Positions 1 to 11,295 of a DNA stretch of 64,000 nucleotides are shown one piece after another (positions within the stretch are counted from its first letter, which is position 1; each line of letters opens with the position of its first letter). A model generated the notes under the pieces. It saw only the letters and a program-made list of their open reading frames with translations. It was not told where the DNA came from and did not search any database. Where the stretch lies: assembly GCA_963970005.1 (NCBI GenBank), contig CAXAMN010000002.1:452963-516962 (forward strand), written 5' to 3'. Made by a program: the position numbers and the translations under genes. The stretch comes from Durusdinium trenchii. Taxonomy: Eukaryota > Sar > Dinophyceae > Suessiales > Symbiodiniaceae.

Positions 1-4
1 TGCC

Positions 5-48
5 ACGCTAGTAGTAACAGGTGCCTTACTAGTAGTAACAAGAAGCTT
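5..48. repeat. CTAGTAG-family dispersed repeat, copy A
   Basis: Two and a bit units of a short repeat built from CTAGTAGTAACAAG and a GTGCC(T)(T/C)(A/G)CT spacer. The same wording recurs at 26994-27074 and 57565-57617 in this window. It is cut by the window edge. Confidence 0.7.
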
Positions 49-1364
49 TATTGGTCAAACTTGCCATAGCGGCCATTCGCTCCGTTGCATGTTGCTCCGG
101 TGGGTCAGGTCTTGTCCTCCTCACGCGCCATGGAGGTCCTTGAGGAGTTTGACGTCCACGATGAGTATGCTACGGAGAAAACGGCCGTTGTTGTGATACA
201 TACAAGCTCTTTGGTTGCACGAGTTGCTGGACCTTGCTGCATAACTTGATCTACCTTGTGCATGCGGCTCCAGGTCCTTTGAATTCTTTTGGTTCGACAC
301 AATTGTGATCCCTGCAAGACACCTTGTCACGATTTGGGTTCAAGGATGTTTTAGATCAGCCATGTGTTTGAATATGTTTGAATTACAAGATTCCTTTCTG
401 AGGTACACGTTTGACATGACGCGGCCTGACTTTTCTCAGGACCCGATTCTGTCAAAAAGATGGCCTTGACCATGGACAGGGTGCGACACTAAGCTGTTGA
501 GGCCGAACATGTGAGGGTCGAAGGCATGAAATGGTTGGGCCCAGAAGCTTTGAAGTTTCGAGATTTGGACGATCCTGAAGACCGGAGCAGCTGAGCTCCT
601 CCGAGAGCTGTTTGTTTTTCCTGTTTCTTTTGGAGAATTCCAAGAAGCTGGTGTTTCAGGGACCCCTGCATTTCAGCACACCCACCCAGTCACCTCAAAT
701 TACTAGTAGGCGACCTTCCAAAGATCGAACCGGGATTGAAGATCGATCCGGGATTGAATTTTGTCTTCAGCCATGGCCCTTTGAGTCGCCCAAGTCCTTT
801 GAGTCGCCACTTGAGGTGATTATTCTTGTGGCACCCCCTGCCATGAAGCTCGTGGACCATCTTTCTGAATGCGTCGAATTGTCCAAGACAAAGTTCTCCG
901 CAGATGCGGATGATGAAGAAGGCCGATGCAATCCGCCATTTTTTTTGTCAATCTTTATGGTCCACTGGATATCAAACAAGATGCAGATAGATGTCTCCCA
1001 AACTAGAAGATGGCATGTGTCCGCATGGGTTAAAAAAGGGCCCATTGCATGTGGCCGTGGCTCTTGCTTCCCAGGTGTGCGCTTGAAGGATAGTGGACGC
1101 TACTTGGACTGCGCGCGCATTGGAAGCTGCGCATCGGTTTTTTTCCACTACTCACCTGGTGTAGACTTAGAGTTTACCCTACGGCCAGCCGATGTGGTGG
1201 ACAAGCAGGAGCTTGGATTGAGCTAGTTTGTTCAAAAGGGAACCTGGATTTGTTTTTTAAAGTTTTATATATATTCTTTTTTCCCTCAGGGGAGGTAGGC
1301 CGCTAAGGTAGCGAGGTGGGTAGGTTAGCTAGGTAGCTACAACCGACAGGACGCAGGATAGCTC
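49..1364. other. No gene recognised
   Basis: Only overlapping short ORFs on both strands. The longest (+, 612-1226) contains a local duplication (RTGIEDRSGIE) and an opposing ORF of similar quality, and it has no convincing splice sites or domain. I do not call it a gene. Confidence 0.5.
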
Positions 1365-1431
1365 GCGCTTCTTTAAGGAAGCTCCCCCCGCCGCCCTAAA
1401 GGTGGCGGGGGAAGCTTCCTAGAAGAAGCGC
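1365..1431. other. Long near-perfect hairpin
   Basis: Arms 1365-1392 and 1404-1431 (28 nt each) pair at 25 of 28 positions around an 11-nt loop (1393-1403). The inner 8 bp are almost all G-C (CCCCCGCC/GGCGGGGG). Such a stem could be the terminal inverted repeats of a very small MITE-like element, or a transcribed hairpin. Nothing in the sequence decides between these. Confidence 0.75.
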
Positions 1432-1822
1432 TCGAACTAATGATTTGGTTCCTAGATCTTTAGGGAAACTTAATAGCCAAGGTAGTTGCTTTCCAGATCC
1501 AATTGCTAGTTGCCTCACCTTCATTGGTAATGTCCACTTCGGATTAACACACGACCCCTGAATAAAGCTAAACAAATCACAAAACATATCAATAAACGAT
1601 CCCTGCCGGTAAATGACAGCCTCCACTTTTGTTTAGAGGATTGAATGACTGTCCTATGCATTTTTGCTTGCTTGCCATGGGAATTTGCAGGAACTTCCTT
1701 ATCTTTATTGTGTGCTGATCCAGCGGATCAATCTTGGGGGGTAATCCAGAAGATCTGAGCATGCAACAGTATTTGCTGCTCTCACTTGGGCGGTGTGTTT
1801 CGCTGTTTGTCAACCTTCCAGG

Positions 1823-2481
1823 ATTTCGAGATCAAGGTGCCCATTGCTCATGCGCTGCACTTTCCTATGGATGCTGCAGGTGTGAACACCGAGCTGAACC
1901 ATTTGGTGGAACGTCTTGGCATTCTTCCTGCACTCGATCTCACGCGATTGAAGCTGGTGATGTATGAAATGGTCATCCATCGGCAGTGGATTACACCTCA
2001 CATGAGACTGTTTAAAGGTGGGATGTATGATTTCATGCAAGACCAGGACGGCCTCAACGCCACTTTCAAGATAGAGAGAGAGGTTCAACAAAGAATTTTC
2101 GAACGAGTTCCAGCACCGCGTGTCAAAATGGATGTGCACCACTACTCTGCAAGGGCTCTCGATGCCACGATCTTGGCGCTGCGTCACTTGCTCAGCCTGG
2201 AAGATGTGCATGCATCAGTGGAGCGTGGAAGACCCGTGCAACCGGAGGACATTTTGCATGGAATTCGAATATTTTCCCAGGATTACTTTCCTCAAGGCAG
2301 AGATTCCATCCGAAACAGCTACGTTCCAAGACTGCGGCTATCCTCGCAGCTTTCGTCACAGAGTGAGAAGATGATCGAAGAAGAAGAGCTGCCTGAACTG
2401 CCAAAGGCCAAGCCGCGAGCGTCGTCGCATGAGGAACCTCCATCGAGAAAGAGACATTCAAGCTTCTTGGCTGTAGACTGA
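1823..2481 (+). CDS. Hypothetical protein, terminal exon
   Basis: An open frame of about 219 codons that ends in TGA. It begins after a pyrimidine-rich tract and an AG|G acceptor (CTTCCAG|GATTTC), typical of dinoflagellate introns, so I place the exon start at 1823 rather than at the earlier in-frame ATG. The first 160 residues look like a folded helical domain (ALDLTRLKLVMYEMVIHRQW). The last 45 are acidic, then Pro/Ser/Arg-rich, ending RKRHSSFLAVD, which resembles a disordered tail with a basic patch. I do not recognise the family. Upstream exons must exist but could not be identified. No good competing frame covers the whole length on either strand. Confidence 0.6.
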
Positions 2482-4058
2482 CATGTTCGGTTTTATTAGC
2501 TACTTTATTCAATCCCTATGCATTTGCCCGCATTTGGTTGTTAGAATGATCACTGCGGAATATTGCAGAGCTTAGCATCCCGATTCCCAAGCCAGGTTTC
2601 TACATGCTTGACTCTGTAGATCTCGAAGATGATGTCAAAGCACATGCTGACCCCCCAGCACATGCTCAGCGGCATAGTGAGCCATCCGATGGAGAGATGC
2701 TTGAGATTTGAAAAGAGGATGCCGGCAGCCACGGCAGAGCTTATTCGTTCTTACAGGATCTTACAGGTGTGTGGAGGCTCCTTGAGGGCAAGGCTAGGAG
2801 CGATTTTGCAGGTGGAAGTCATGTTTCAAGGATTCCAACATGAAGGGTTGTTGGTCATACGACTTCGCATACCCCCTCACAACCAATTTAGCCTCCTTGC
2901 ACCTTTTGAAGTGCTAAAGTGCTAATCCAGGCTTGCTTCGCATTTTGCTTCGGGAGTGTGGTCATGATAGGCCTAACCAGTACATCCTAGCCAGCTTTCC
3001 AGGATTCCTGGCAAACCCGAGGTCGGATTGGAGCCTGAAAACGTTGTGACTTGTCGAAAGGTTTTCTGCGTGGAGAAACGGGGTCAAAGACAACTTGAAC
3101 AGTTGAGGCATTGAGAGGACTCAGACTTTAATTGTTCTTCTTTTGGGGCGTAAGACGACCAGGGGGGTAGGTGGAAGCTGTCATAACTATCAAGAAGCTA
3201 CTAGGAAGTGGCCACAGAAGAACGCTTCGCATGATTGACTTGTGTCCTAGATTTTCAGGGAAAGTCACTTTCAATTTTCTAGTTTTTGACCCATCAAATG
3301 TCCAATGTCAGACCCCATTTTTTGGCTCTCTTTGTGTGTTTATTGAGCTTATTGCGCACAGAAGTCGTCGACTGCCAGAGTGTGTTGAATTTTAGTACGG
3401 GCTCCTTGCACTTCAAGACACTTTCACCAATCTTGTGGCTTGCATTTCTGAGGAAGTCTTCTGTGGTTCGAGTACTGACAGCTGCATGAACTGCGCCAAG
3501 CCTTTGGCAGGACATTCTGTGAGCAAGGCCGTGAAGGTTTTGTGAGATCATTCCTTGGAGGTGAGCAGGAGAAGAGAACCAGGTGCTTGAGCCCCTTTAA
3601 TTATCTTCTTGATTCTCTTGTTCACCTCCCGCCATCACATGGTCGAACATGGAGACCCTGGTAATGTTTAATCCCTCATGTGTCAGGTTGCAAATGAGAT
3701 GTCAGAGCTGTGCAAGATCCTGCAGATGAGGGTGTGGGGCTGAGCGGACACAACAATTTTCAGCCAGAAGATGTCCAGTTTGTAGTCGACCTGTGTGGTT
3801 GGAACCGCGCTTTTTGCCTCGTCTGTCCAGAGTCCTGTACCTGCAAATCTTTATAAATCTTTGTTCAAGATGCCGGCCTCCCGAGCCTAGACTTAGCAGA
3901 GGTAATTCAGTTTGAAAGTAGGCCTAGTGCACAAATTTCAATTTGCAATTCTTACTGTACGCCAAGCATGATCACACTTCAACCACAGATTGTACACCCA
4001 GGCCACCTTTCTCGAGGCGGGATGACCTTCCGGCAGATCTTTCTGTGTATTTCTTTAG
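2482..4058. other. No gene recognised
   Basis: Short overlapping ORFs only (for example 2629-2925 + and 3294-3551 -), none with both a clear acceptor and coherent protein composition. It could be 3' flank and intergenic or intronic DNA. Confidence 0.5.
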
Positions 4059-4382
4059 CAACAAGGATACAGCTCGGCTATTTGGTCCAACTTGTTCCAT
4101 GACCAGGCTGAAGAGGGAGGCAGCTTGGACTTCGATGGCGAGGGCCTCTCCGCACAGGTGCCTTTCTCCTCGGTCGACACGTGTTGGCACCTCGGTCGTG
4201 CCCACGTTTTCTCCTCAAAGGCTTGGGTCTACACGCCGAGCCCAGAGGAGTCCGACAAAAGCGGCGAAGAGATGGATCCATGCAAAGCCTTCGGAGAGGA
4301 TCAAGAGGATGAACCCAAGAGTTCGGAGGCTGGCGTTTTGATGTGTGGTATTGGATGGAAAAAACCAGATGAAACCAGTTGA
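4059..4382 (+). CDS. Hypothetical acidic protein, possible terminal exon
   Basis: The exon starts after TTTCTTTAG, a good pyrimidine tract with AG, and stays open for 107 codons to a TGA at 4380-4382. The protein is hydrophilic and acidic, with stretches such as SPEESDKSGEEMDP and GEDQEDEPKSSEAG, and no recognisable domain. A donor inside it (GAT|GTGTGG near 4341) might instead join it to the next acidic exon at 4609. ORFs exist on the other strand, so the call rests on the acceptor and the composition. Confidence 0.4.
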   Translation, partial: QQGYSSAIWSNLFHDQAEEGGSLDFDGEGLSAQVPFSSVDTCWHLGRAHVFSSKAWVYTPSPEESDKSGEEMDPCKAFGEDQEDEPKSSEAGVLMCGIGWKKPDETS

Positions 4383-4608
4383 AACAAGTGATAAGGTCAT
4401 ATAAGGTCTATATAGATTGATAAGATATTGAGGGGATGAGTGTTTTGAACACCAGATAACCTCAGGAAGTCGGGCGTCAACAGGTTGTTGAACAAATGCT
4501 CCTGACAGCCTTTCAAATGCACGGCAATGGTCACTTCAACTTTCAAGTTGCGTGGCACTTTTCCCGTTCGGTCACATGCTTGAGTTTGGAGGAGTTTTGC
4601 TTTGCCAG

Positions 4609-4710
4609 GATGTGCAGGAAGAGGAAGTGGTGAAGGAGGAAGGTGCCTCCGAGGAAGCTGGCAGTGCGGAAGAAACTGAGAAGCTCCACAGCTGCACTTG
4701 GGTGGCCCAT
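4609..4710 (+). CDS. Hypothetical acidic exon
   Basis: After the acceptor TTTGCCAG| the frame encodes a Glu-rich segment (VQEEEVVKEEGASEEAGS, then AEETEKL). Candidate GT donors lie at about 4702 and 4711. It resembles the acidic exon at 4059-4382 and lies 226 bp downstream on the same strand, so both may belong to one gene for an acidic, probably disordered protein. Function unknown; exact 3' end uncertain. Confidence 0.35.
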
Positions 4711-4719
4711 GTCTATGGA

Positions 4720-6421
4720 TTTATGAGTAGACTCAGTAGACACCCTACCCGCCCTCCCCAACCCGATACTGTATATGAAACAATGGTTTGGACAGATGTT
4801 GGATTCATGCATTATTATAGCGACCTTAATTCCTGGAAGATGTAGAAGATGCCTTGTGTGGAAGGATGATGGTTATATAGACTCCGGATCCCGGAAGGCG
4901 TTCGTTGTTGGCTGAGTTTTCTCACCGAGGCCGAAGAAGAAAGTTGGACTCGTTGAAGCTTGTCTTATTTGTGCAAGTGGGACACGGTGATTTCAGCCCT
5001 GCAACCTTGGTTGATCAAGACCTTTGTAGTAAATTTGGCCAGATACTGAGAAGAAATACTGAACTTGTACCGGTAGGTAATGCTACTCGAACATGCAATT
5101 TGACTGGGTACCCTTTATACTCTTCTCCTGTGGGTGTTGACCAACCCTTCTGAGATTGTGGCCATGGCGGTTGGGGTGGGCTTAAGACCCTTTGGTAAGG
5201 GCCCCATGCGGCTCAGAGAGCACCTGCGAACAACAGTGCTGTAGGCAACGGTATTTCTAAGTGCTACCGTGCTAGCGTGCTACCCCTAAAAATTCAATTG
5301 AGAAGCCGGATCTTGGACGTTGGTATTCCAGAATACTCCAAAGATAAGGGCACTACTTGCTACTAGCCGATATTAGCAGTAAAAAGAGGGTGTCGTGCTA
5401 GGTATTCACGCCGCTCCGCGGCTAGGTCCGCCCGCACCGCCACGAAAGAATAATAGATATATGCAAAACATTGGCATCGTAGAATCTTGAACTCCCCAAT
5501 CCGTTTCTACAAACCCCTCCATTAAGCCACAGTCTGCTAATCAGCGGCAAGAGAGCAGAGGGCCCTGAGAGGTCAAAAGCAGGTATGAAGAGTAATGAGT
5601 CAGTTAAGAGTTGAACATCCCAGAATTTTTTTGAAGAGCAGGTATGAGTAACTTACGAGATGGAGTCTCAAGCAGTTAAGCAACCTGCAGCTGGAAGTTT
5701 GACGTGCTGGTTGAATGGCCCCTTTGATTCTTCCATCTCGGCAAAGCACCGTGATTGACGGAGCGAGGTTTGTGACGTAGACGTTGCCGAAAACACGACT
5801 ATGTACCGTATTTTATGCAAATATCGACATTTTTGAGCTTGCCGTGGCCAAAAGCACCACTTTTTACCATATTTTTCAGTGGTTTTATGCTTTGCGAAGG
5901 AGAAAACACTGTAAATATCGATGTTTTTGAGCTTGTCGTGGCCCAAAACACTGCTATTTACAGTGTTCTTGAGCCTGCTGTCAAAAAACACTGCAATTTG
6001 CGACGGTTTCAACAACGTGGCCGCCAAAACCGCTGCTATTTGCGAGGTTTTTTACGTTTTCATGCAAAGACGTCAAGCCTAGACAATTTACAAAAACACT
6101 GCAAAAACCAATGTTTCTGCCCAGCAAAAACGGCGAAAACTGTCGCCCAAACAGCTCCGAAATCGCAAAATCTGGTGCCCCGGCCGCCCGACAACAAACA
6201 TGAAAAAAAAGAACGTCTTGAAACCGAAAATCGAAGACCAAATGTCAAAAAACTCAATGTTTTTAACGTTTATCTTGCCGATTCCGGGCGGGCGCACGCG
6301 GTAACTAGTCCATTCCGTGCTGTAAAACACAGTATTTTTTTAATACCGCCGTCACGACCTATCAAAAACTCACGGTTTTGGCCTCGAAAAGATCCCCCCC
6401 CCCAGGTAAACCTGACCTTAC
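4720..6421. other. No gene recognised; degenerate local repeats
   Basis: Holds a GC-rich patch (5395-5450) and a degenerate direct repeat: the AAATATCGA...TTTTTGAGCTTG..GTGG block at 5819 recurs 94 bp later at 5913. Weaker echoes (AAAACACTGC) continue to about 6110. The 209-aa ORF on + (5815-6444) is a by-product of this repeat. Confidence 0.5.
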
Positions 6422-6565
6422 AGTTGTTGATGCCATCCGGATGATCACGCCCTGAGCACCTTCGGTGCGGGCGGATTTGCAATTTGGCTTGTAAATCAAT
6501 TCCTTGTTGCTTGAGGCCAGAGCGTGGGCAATGCTGGGATGTTGAAGCCTCAGCCATCCCGCTAC
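6422..6565 (-). CDS. Hypothetical internal exon
   Basis: Minus strand, 144 bp, exactly 48 codons. Acceptor GTCTGCAG| lies before GTA GCG GGA TGG, and a good donor ACT|GTAAGG follows, both in phase 0. The peptide is coherent (GWLRLQHPSIAHALASSN, then KELIYKPNCKSARTEG) but no family is recognised. The frame also stays open upstream to 6685, so the exon may be longer. A Trp-rich open stretch at 6760-6905 on the same strand could be an earlier exon. Confidence 0.45.
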
Positions 6566-7855
6566 CTGCAGACATGAACTGGACACATTGATGTTCTCTT
6601 GAAAGAAGGTGTAGAAGACTTGTAATGAGTAGATTCGCCCAAACATATTGTGCCAAAACTGTGGTATGAAAAGTTCCAAGTACACAAATCACATACGTTT
6701 GATCACCATGGTATAGCACATGTTTTGCTGAGCCGAGCTGTTTTGCAAGTTTCCAGTGAGCCATTCTGCACACGTTCTCCCAAGGCCAAAGTGGGATGAA
6801 GTCTGAGAAACCCCCTGAGAAAACATCACCGGAGAAGGCACCGCAGCGCATTGCTGCACTGCGGCCTTTGGGCATGCTTGGAATGGTCATGGAACGGTCA
6901 TCGGTGGACTGGTCATTCATTTCGCCAAATGTGATAAGTGATAAGATGTGATAAGATAAGACAGATGTGATTGTCGCAGTCCACCTATGGATTCCATTGT
7001 TAAAACGGCCACGCCATAAACCCCCTTGTCACTTGTTTGTGTTCACTACCGATCTTGGGAGCTGGGCGTGTAAGGAAAGCCCCGCAGTGCATAAGGTTGC
7101 GCACATAACCACAATCCTTTTTTGGTGCTGTGTAAGGCTTTGGCTTGATCAAGAGCAACAGGTTTCACATTTGATGTGAGCACTGCCTCACCGCTTTACT
7201 TAGGTTTTTGTCATTGCTACTGCTGTTTGCTGTGAGTTGCCCTAGGGGCTTCTCGTTGGAAACGTTCCATGGGTACTATGCCTTGTTCACAATAGACTTT
7301 AGTGCTGACTTGTTCTTTGAGATATGTTAATTTCGGATTTCGGTAAGTGTGGGAGCCCTCAAACCAGAACCTGATATTGCCAGTACATAGTTGTTAGACC
7401 ACAGACGTCCGCATTGTTCCCAAACCCACTTTTGCCAACTGCAGTGGCGCCCACTGCAACGCATTGTGGACGAGGTTGAGAACATCTTCAAGTCTCGCTG
7501 ATGAAAAGAGCCTGTAGAAAAGCTTTATCACTTTTTCTTCCATACTTTTCCTGCCTGCCTGGCCTGGTGGAAAATGCAGCGTTTGATGGCTCGTCCTTTT
7601 CTTTCAGTTTGTCGTTTGCTTCTGCAAGTAGCAACTCTTGCAGCTCCATTGTTGGTCAAAAACGTCGCGTAAGCATATTCCTTGTAGATTCGCACATGTT
7701 CGCACAAAGCAAGCAAGGTCTACTGGTGGCGTAAGCATCTAGTTCCCCCCCCACATGCTGCGTAAGAATAATTGCGGAGCGCGTGAGCAAGATGTAAGCG
7801 CTGCGTAAGCACCCTCTTGAGACATAAGAATTTATCAAACCTTTCAGCAAAGCTC
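6566..7855. other. No certain gene; possible 5' exon
   Basis: The minus-strand ORF through 6700-6920 contains a coherent segment (DFIPLWPWENVCRMAHWK) that may belong with the exon at 6422-6565. The rest (6960-7855) shows only short ORFs and several GCGTAAGCA repeats between 7670 and 7810. Confidence 0.35.
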
Positions 7856-8293
7856 TTAAACTTGGATCACGCATTCAAGGGATATGACGTCGAATGGCGG
7901 TTCAGCCATAAATCTCTCTGAAGCTTTCCTGACGAAGGCCAGTGGACAAGATGTACAAGAGGCGGAATCAACAGGCCTAAGATTTGGGCCCCATGGAGCT
8001 TGTGTTGATGAATTGTCATTTGCAAGACACGAGTCATGATGGCGGAGTTTTGAACAGTACAATTGTTCTTGGCATCGGTGCATGACTTTGCTCAAAAATG
8101 GCAGGTTCCGGCCAAGATGAGTAGCGAAACACAGGTGCTGTTGGACTGCAATGCGCTTGCGAGGTGTCCAAATGTCAGTGATACAAATGTGAGTGTCGTT
8201 GGAGATTTTCAAGCAGAATGGACGCCCCAGTAGTTCAAGGGCACCATACCAAACATTTTTGCTTTTCAGTATGTCAGATTTGGCAACTTCCAC
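7856..8293 (-). CDS. Hypothetical protein fragment
   Basis: Minus-strand ORF of 145 codons with coherent composition (VWYGALELLGRPFCLKIS; HICITDIWTPRKRIAVQQ) ending in TGA. No domain is recognised and no acceptor could be fixed. The segment from about 8290 to 7990 looks the more protein-like part. It could be an exon of an unidentified gene or a chance ORF. Confidence 0.25.
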   Translation of the reverse strand: MEVAKSDILKSKNVWYGALELLGRPFCLKISNDTHICITDIWTPRKRIAVQQHLCFATHLGRNLPFLSKVMHRCQEQLYCSKLRHHDSCLANDNSSTQAPWGPNLRPVDSASCTSCPLAFVRKASERFMAEPPFDVISLECVIQV

Positions 8294-10120
8294 GGCGCGG
8301 ATACTCTCTAGGACAATTTTGAGTGGAATTCAATAGGCTCATTTCAGCAATTTCGCTGCAGGGCGCAGTTGTCCTTAAAGCAATACTTGGACTTGTGCCT
8401 GAATAAATTCAGGTTTGGCAAAGCTTGCAGTTGATAACTTTTTGAGCTGACAACTTCTTTGCAGACTTTAACTCAATTTAACTTCCTAGAACCCACGTAC
8501 TTTGCCAAACTCGAAGGTTGTCATTCCCCACTATTGGGTAATGCCAATTCGAAGCTGCACATGGAGAACGCCGTTTTCAATCCATCTTTCTCTTTCTCCG
8601 ATTGGATGGAGCGCAGGATTGCCCGGCACGTTGTGCTGGTGACGGTTTGGACTTTCTTCATTCAAAATGAACAGAGGTCCTCTGCGAATTCAGGTGCCTT
8701 AGATCAATACGACGAAAATCCTATATATATATATTAAAGAATATCCATTATTTCCAACAACGATAAAATAGAAGAATATAAAAAATATGGAATCAACATT
8801 ATGAAAAAGAAACCATGGAAAAGATATGAAGATAGAAAAATCAATAATAAAGAAATAAAAGATATATATATATATTGAACATATTTAAATATATAAATAA
8901 TAATTAATATTTAATATAGATATATATAAATAATGAATAGATATAAAAATTTTAAAAAATATACTATATTATATTAATGATTTATTTGTATTTTAATAAT
9001 CGAATCTATAATATATACCGCAATAATTATATATAATTTTTGAATTAATATATATCGTAATATATATATATAAATAAAGAATTAATTATTTGAATTACAA
9101 TAAATAAATAATATATTATATATTATATAAAAAATAAATTTAAACACTATATATATATTTTACTAATAATTAATTTGAAATATATTTTTTATTAACTACG
9201 ATGAAAATATGCGAAGACTACTTTACTAAGGAGGGATAGATTTGTGTATAAAATCTTGCAAAATGCTAAGATCTCCGTTAAAATCGATAATTCTATTATT
9301 ATATCTAATTATAAATATGCGACGACTTTAAAATATTGTAAAATGATAAGGTCTAACTCAAAACCGATGACGTCTATTTTGTTGTTGAAGAAGAATAAGG
9401 AATTTTGATCGTTCCTTATATATTTAGATAATTTATTATTAAAAAAAAAATAGATTCGGCGGAAATTAATTTATTCGATAAATTATATATATTATATATA
9501 AATTATAATTAATATTTCTATATTGCATATTTTTAAATTCTAAATATATATTATTCGATTAATTAATTCGATTATATTTAATAAAATTATTTATTTAATT
9601 TCTTAAATAATTTATTGGTGCGAAATTATTCTATTTATATTCATTAAATTATATTTATTGCTTATATTTTAGAATTTTGTGATTCGATTTTGCATCTAGG
9701 ATATTATTTTCCTTTTATTATTTTTAATTTTTGTTTTAATCGCATTCTTGAATTTTGTGGTCTTTATGTTTCGGTTTTGTCTCCGGGTTTTATCGTCTTT
9801 TTATTTTTTAAAAGATTCGATTTTAGAAAAGAATAATTGATTATATTGATTGGTCGAGCCCTTGAATTTTATGGTCGGGCTTTGTGACCGGATTTTATAT
9901 TCTTTATATTTTATTCTTCTTTTGTCTTTTCTTATGAACGAATAACTATTAATTAATGATATCGATGCCGATAAAAATAATTGAAACAGGTTTCCATATA
10001 TGAAGGTTTCCATCTATATTGGGATTAAATGAAATTCAAAATATTGAGGTGCGGCAAAACAACAATGTTTCAATTTATAAATCGACGCATTATAGCTGCC
10101 ATGGAATAATCTCAAATGGT

Positions 10121-10178
10121 GCTGGCAATATTCAGGAGCATCTTCATTGGCGCTCGGAGGATTACGACTACACCATCC
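10121..10178 (+). repeat. 58-bp direct repeat, copy 1
   Basis: Pairs with 10322-10379; the copies differ at three positions and are 201 bp apart. Both start GCTGGCAATATTCA and end CTACACCATCC. They occupy the less AT-rich core of the AT-rich island. Confidence 0.85.
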
Positions 10179-10321
10179 TTGGTCCTGTTGGAGCACAAAT
10201 ACCATGTTCAGCAAACGCAATTAACATATGGTACAATTTGCCCACAAGCTTTCATTGACATGCAACAAGTATCCTTGCAGCAAGCAAACTATAATCCAAT
10301 AGCCATTCTCAAAAAATCCAT

Positions 10322-10379
10322 GCTGGCAATATTCAAGAGTATCTTCATTGGCGCTCGGAAGATTACGACTACACCATCC
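10322..10379 (+). repeat. 58-bp direct repeat, copy 2
   Basis: Second copy of the 10121-10178 repeat (55 of 58 bases identical). Each is preceded by CTCAAA a few bases upstream, so the duplicated unit may be slightly longer. Confidence 0.85.
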
Positions 10380-11295
10380 TAAGTTAGTAGTAGTATAGGT
10401 ACGTATATTGGTGGTAATGGGTTGTTATGCTTGCTATATTGAATTATTTATTTTCTTTCAAGACAAGATTTTTTTTAAAATTAAATTTATTTTTTTTTTT
10501 TTTAAAGGCCTAAATTTAAAATATCTAAGGCAAAAAATCAAAATAATTAGTTATATTTAGAGCTTAGCTTTTTTCAAGAAATATTAATAAATTATAAGGA
10601 GAATATTAAGAATGCAATTTGTAAAATAATCGTTAAATCCAAAAATCTAAATTTCCAAATCCTCTACCGAAAATAAGATTTAATCTATCAATAGATCAAT
10701 TTTTTAATCATTTTCGCACGACCAAATAAAACCATAACGAAAAAAATTTATCTAAAAATAAATTTTTAAAACAACCACTAAATAACTTCCTCAAAGCCTC
10801 AAATCTTCCAAATCCTTTATAATAATCTTTCTATAATTATCTAAAATTTATTTTATATTCTTTTCCTATAACATTACGAAAACACCATTAACGTTATTAA
10901 AAAAATTATAAACAATAAATCTATTTCGATTAATTTCCATCAAAACAATCAATTATATATTTACCCATTTTATTAAAATAATTACTAATAATTATATATA
11001 ATAAAGATTTAATAATATTTATAACAATAGATTTTATTTATATATTTAATAAATATATTTATTCATTTTAATTAAATATTAGTTAATTATTAATTTATAT
11101 TATATATATTTAAATTATTTCGATTTATTAAAAAATAAATATTTTTAAAATATACGCATATATATCTTCAGACCTTTACACCATTTAATATTTCTATATT
11201 CAAAAAATCTTCATCAAATATTATCATTTCAATAACTATAATTTAACTCTATATAAATATATTTTTTAAAACACATATTTTTTTAGTAATCAATT

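Larger units (their letters stand above)
8715..11295. other. AT-rich island
   Basis: About 2.6 kb of extremely A/T-rich DNA with sharp edges, set in sequence of near-balanced composition. A less AT-rich core lies at about 10000-10390. Left of the core the + strand has more G than C, and T predominates near the core; right of it the + strand has more C than G, and A predominates near the core. The two flanks therefore mirror each other in skew. No ORF over 100 codons and no recognisable RNA gene was found. Confidence 0.75.

Noticed and set aside
612-1226. 204-codon ORF on + as a gene
   Set aside because: No splice context, internal simple duplication and an equally good opposing frame.
5815-6444. 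209-codon ORF on + as a gene
   Set aside because: It runs through a degenerate 94-bp repeat and ends in a poly-C tract; composition is not protein-like.
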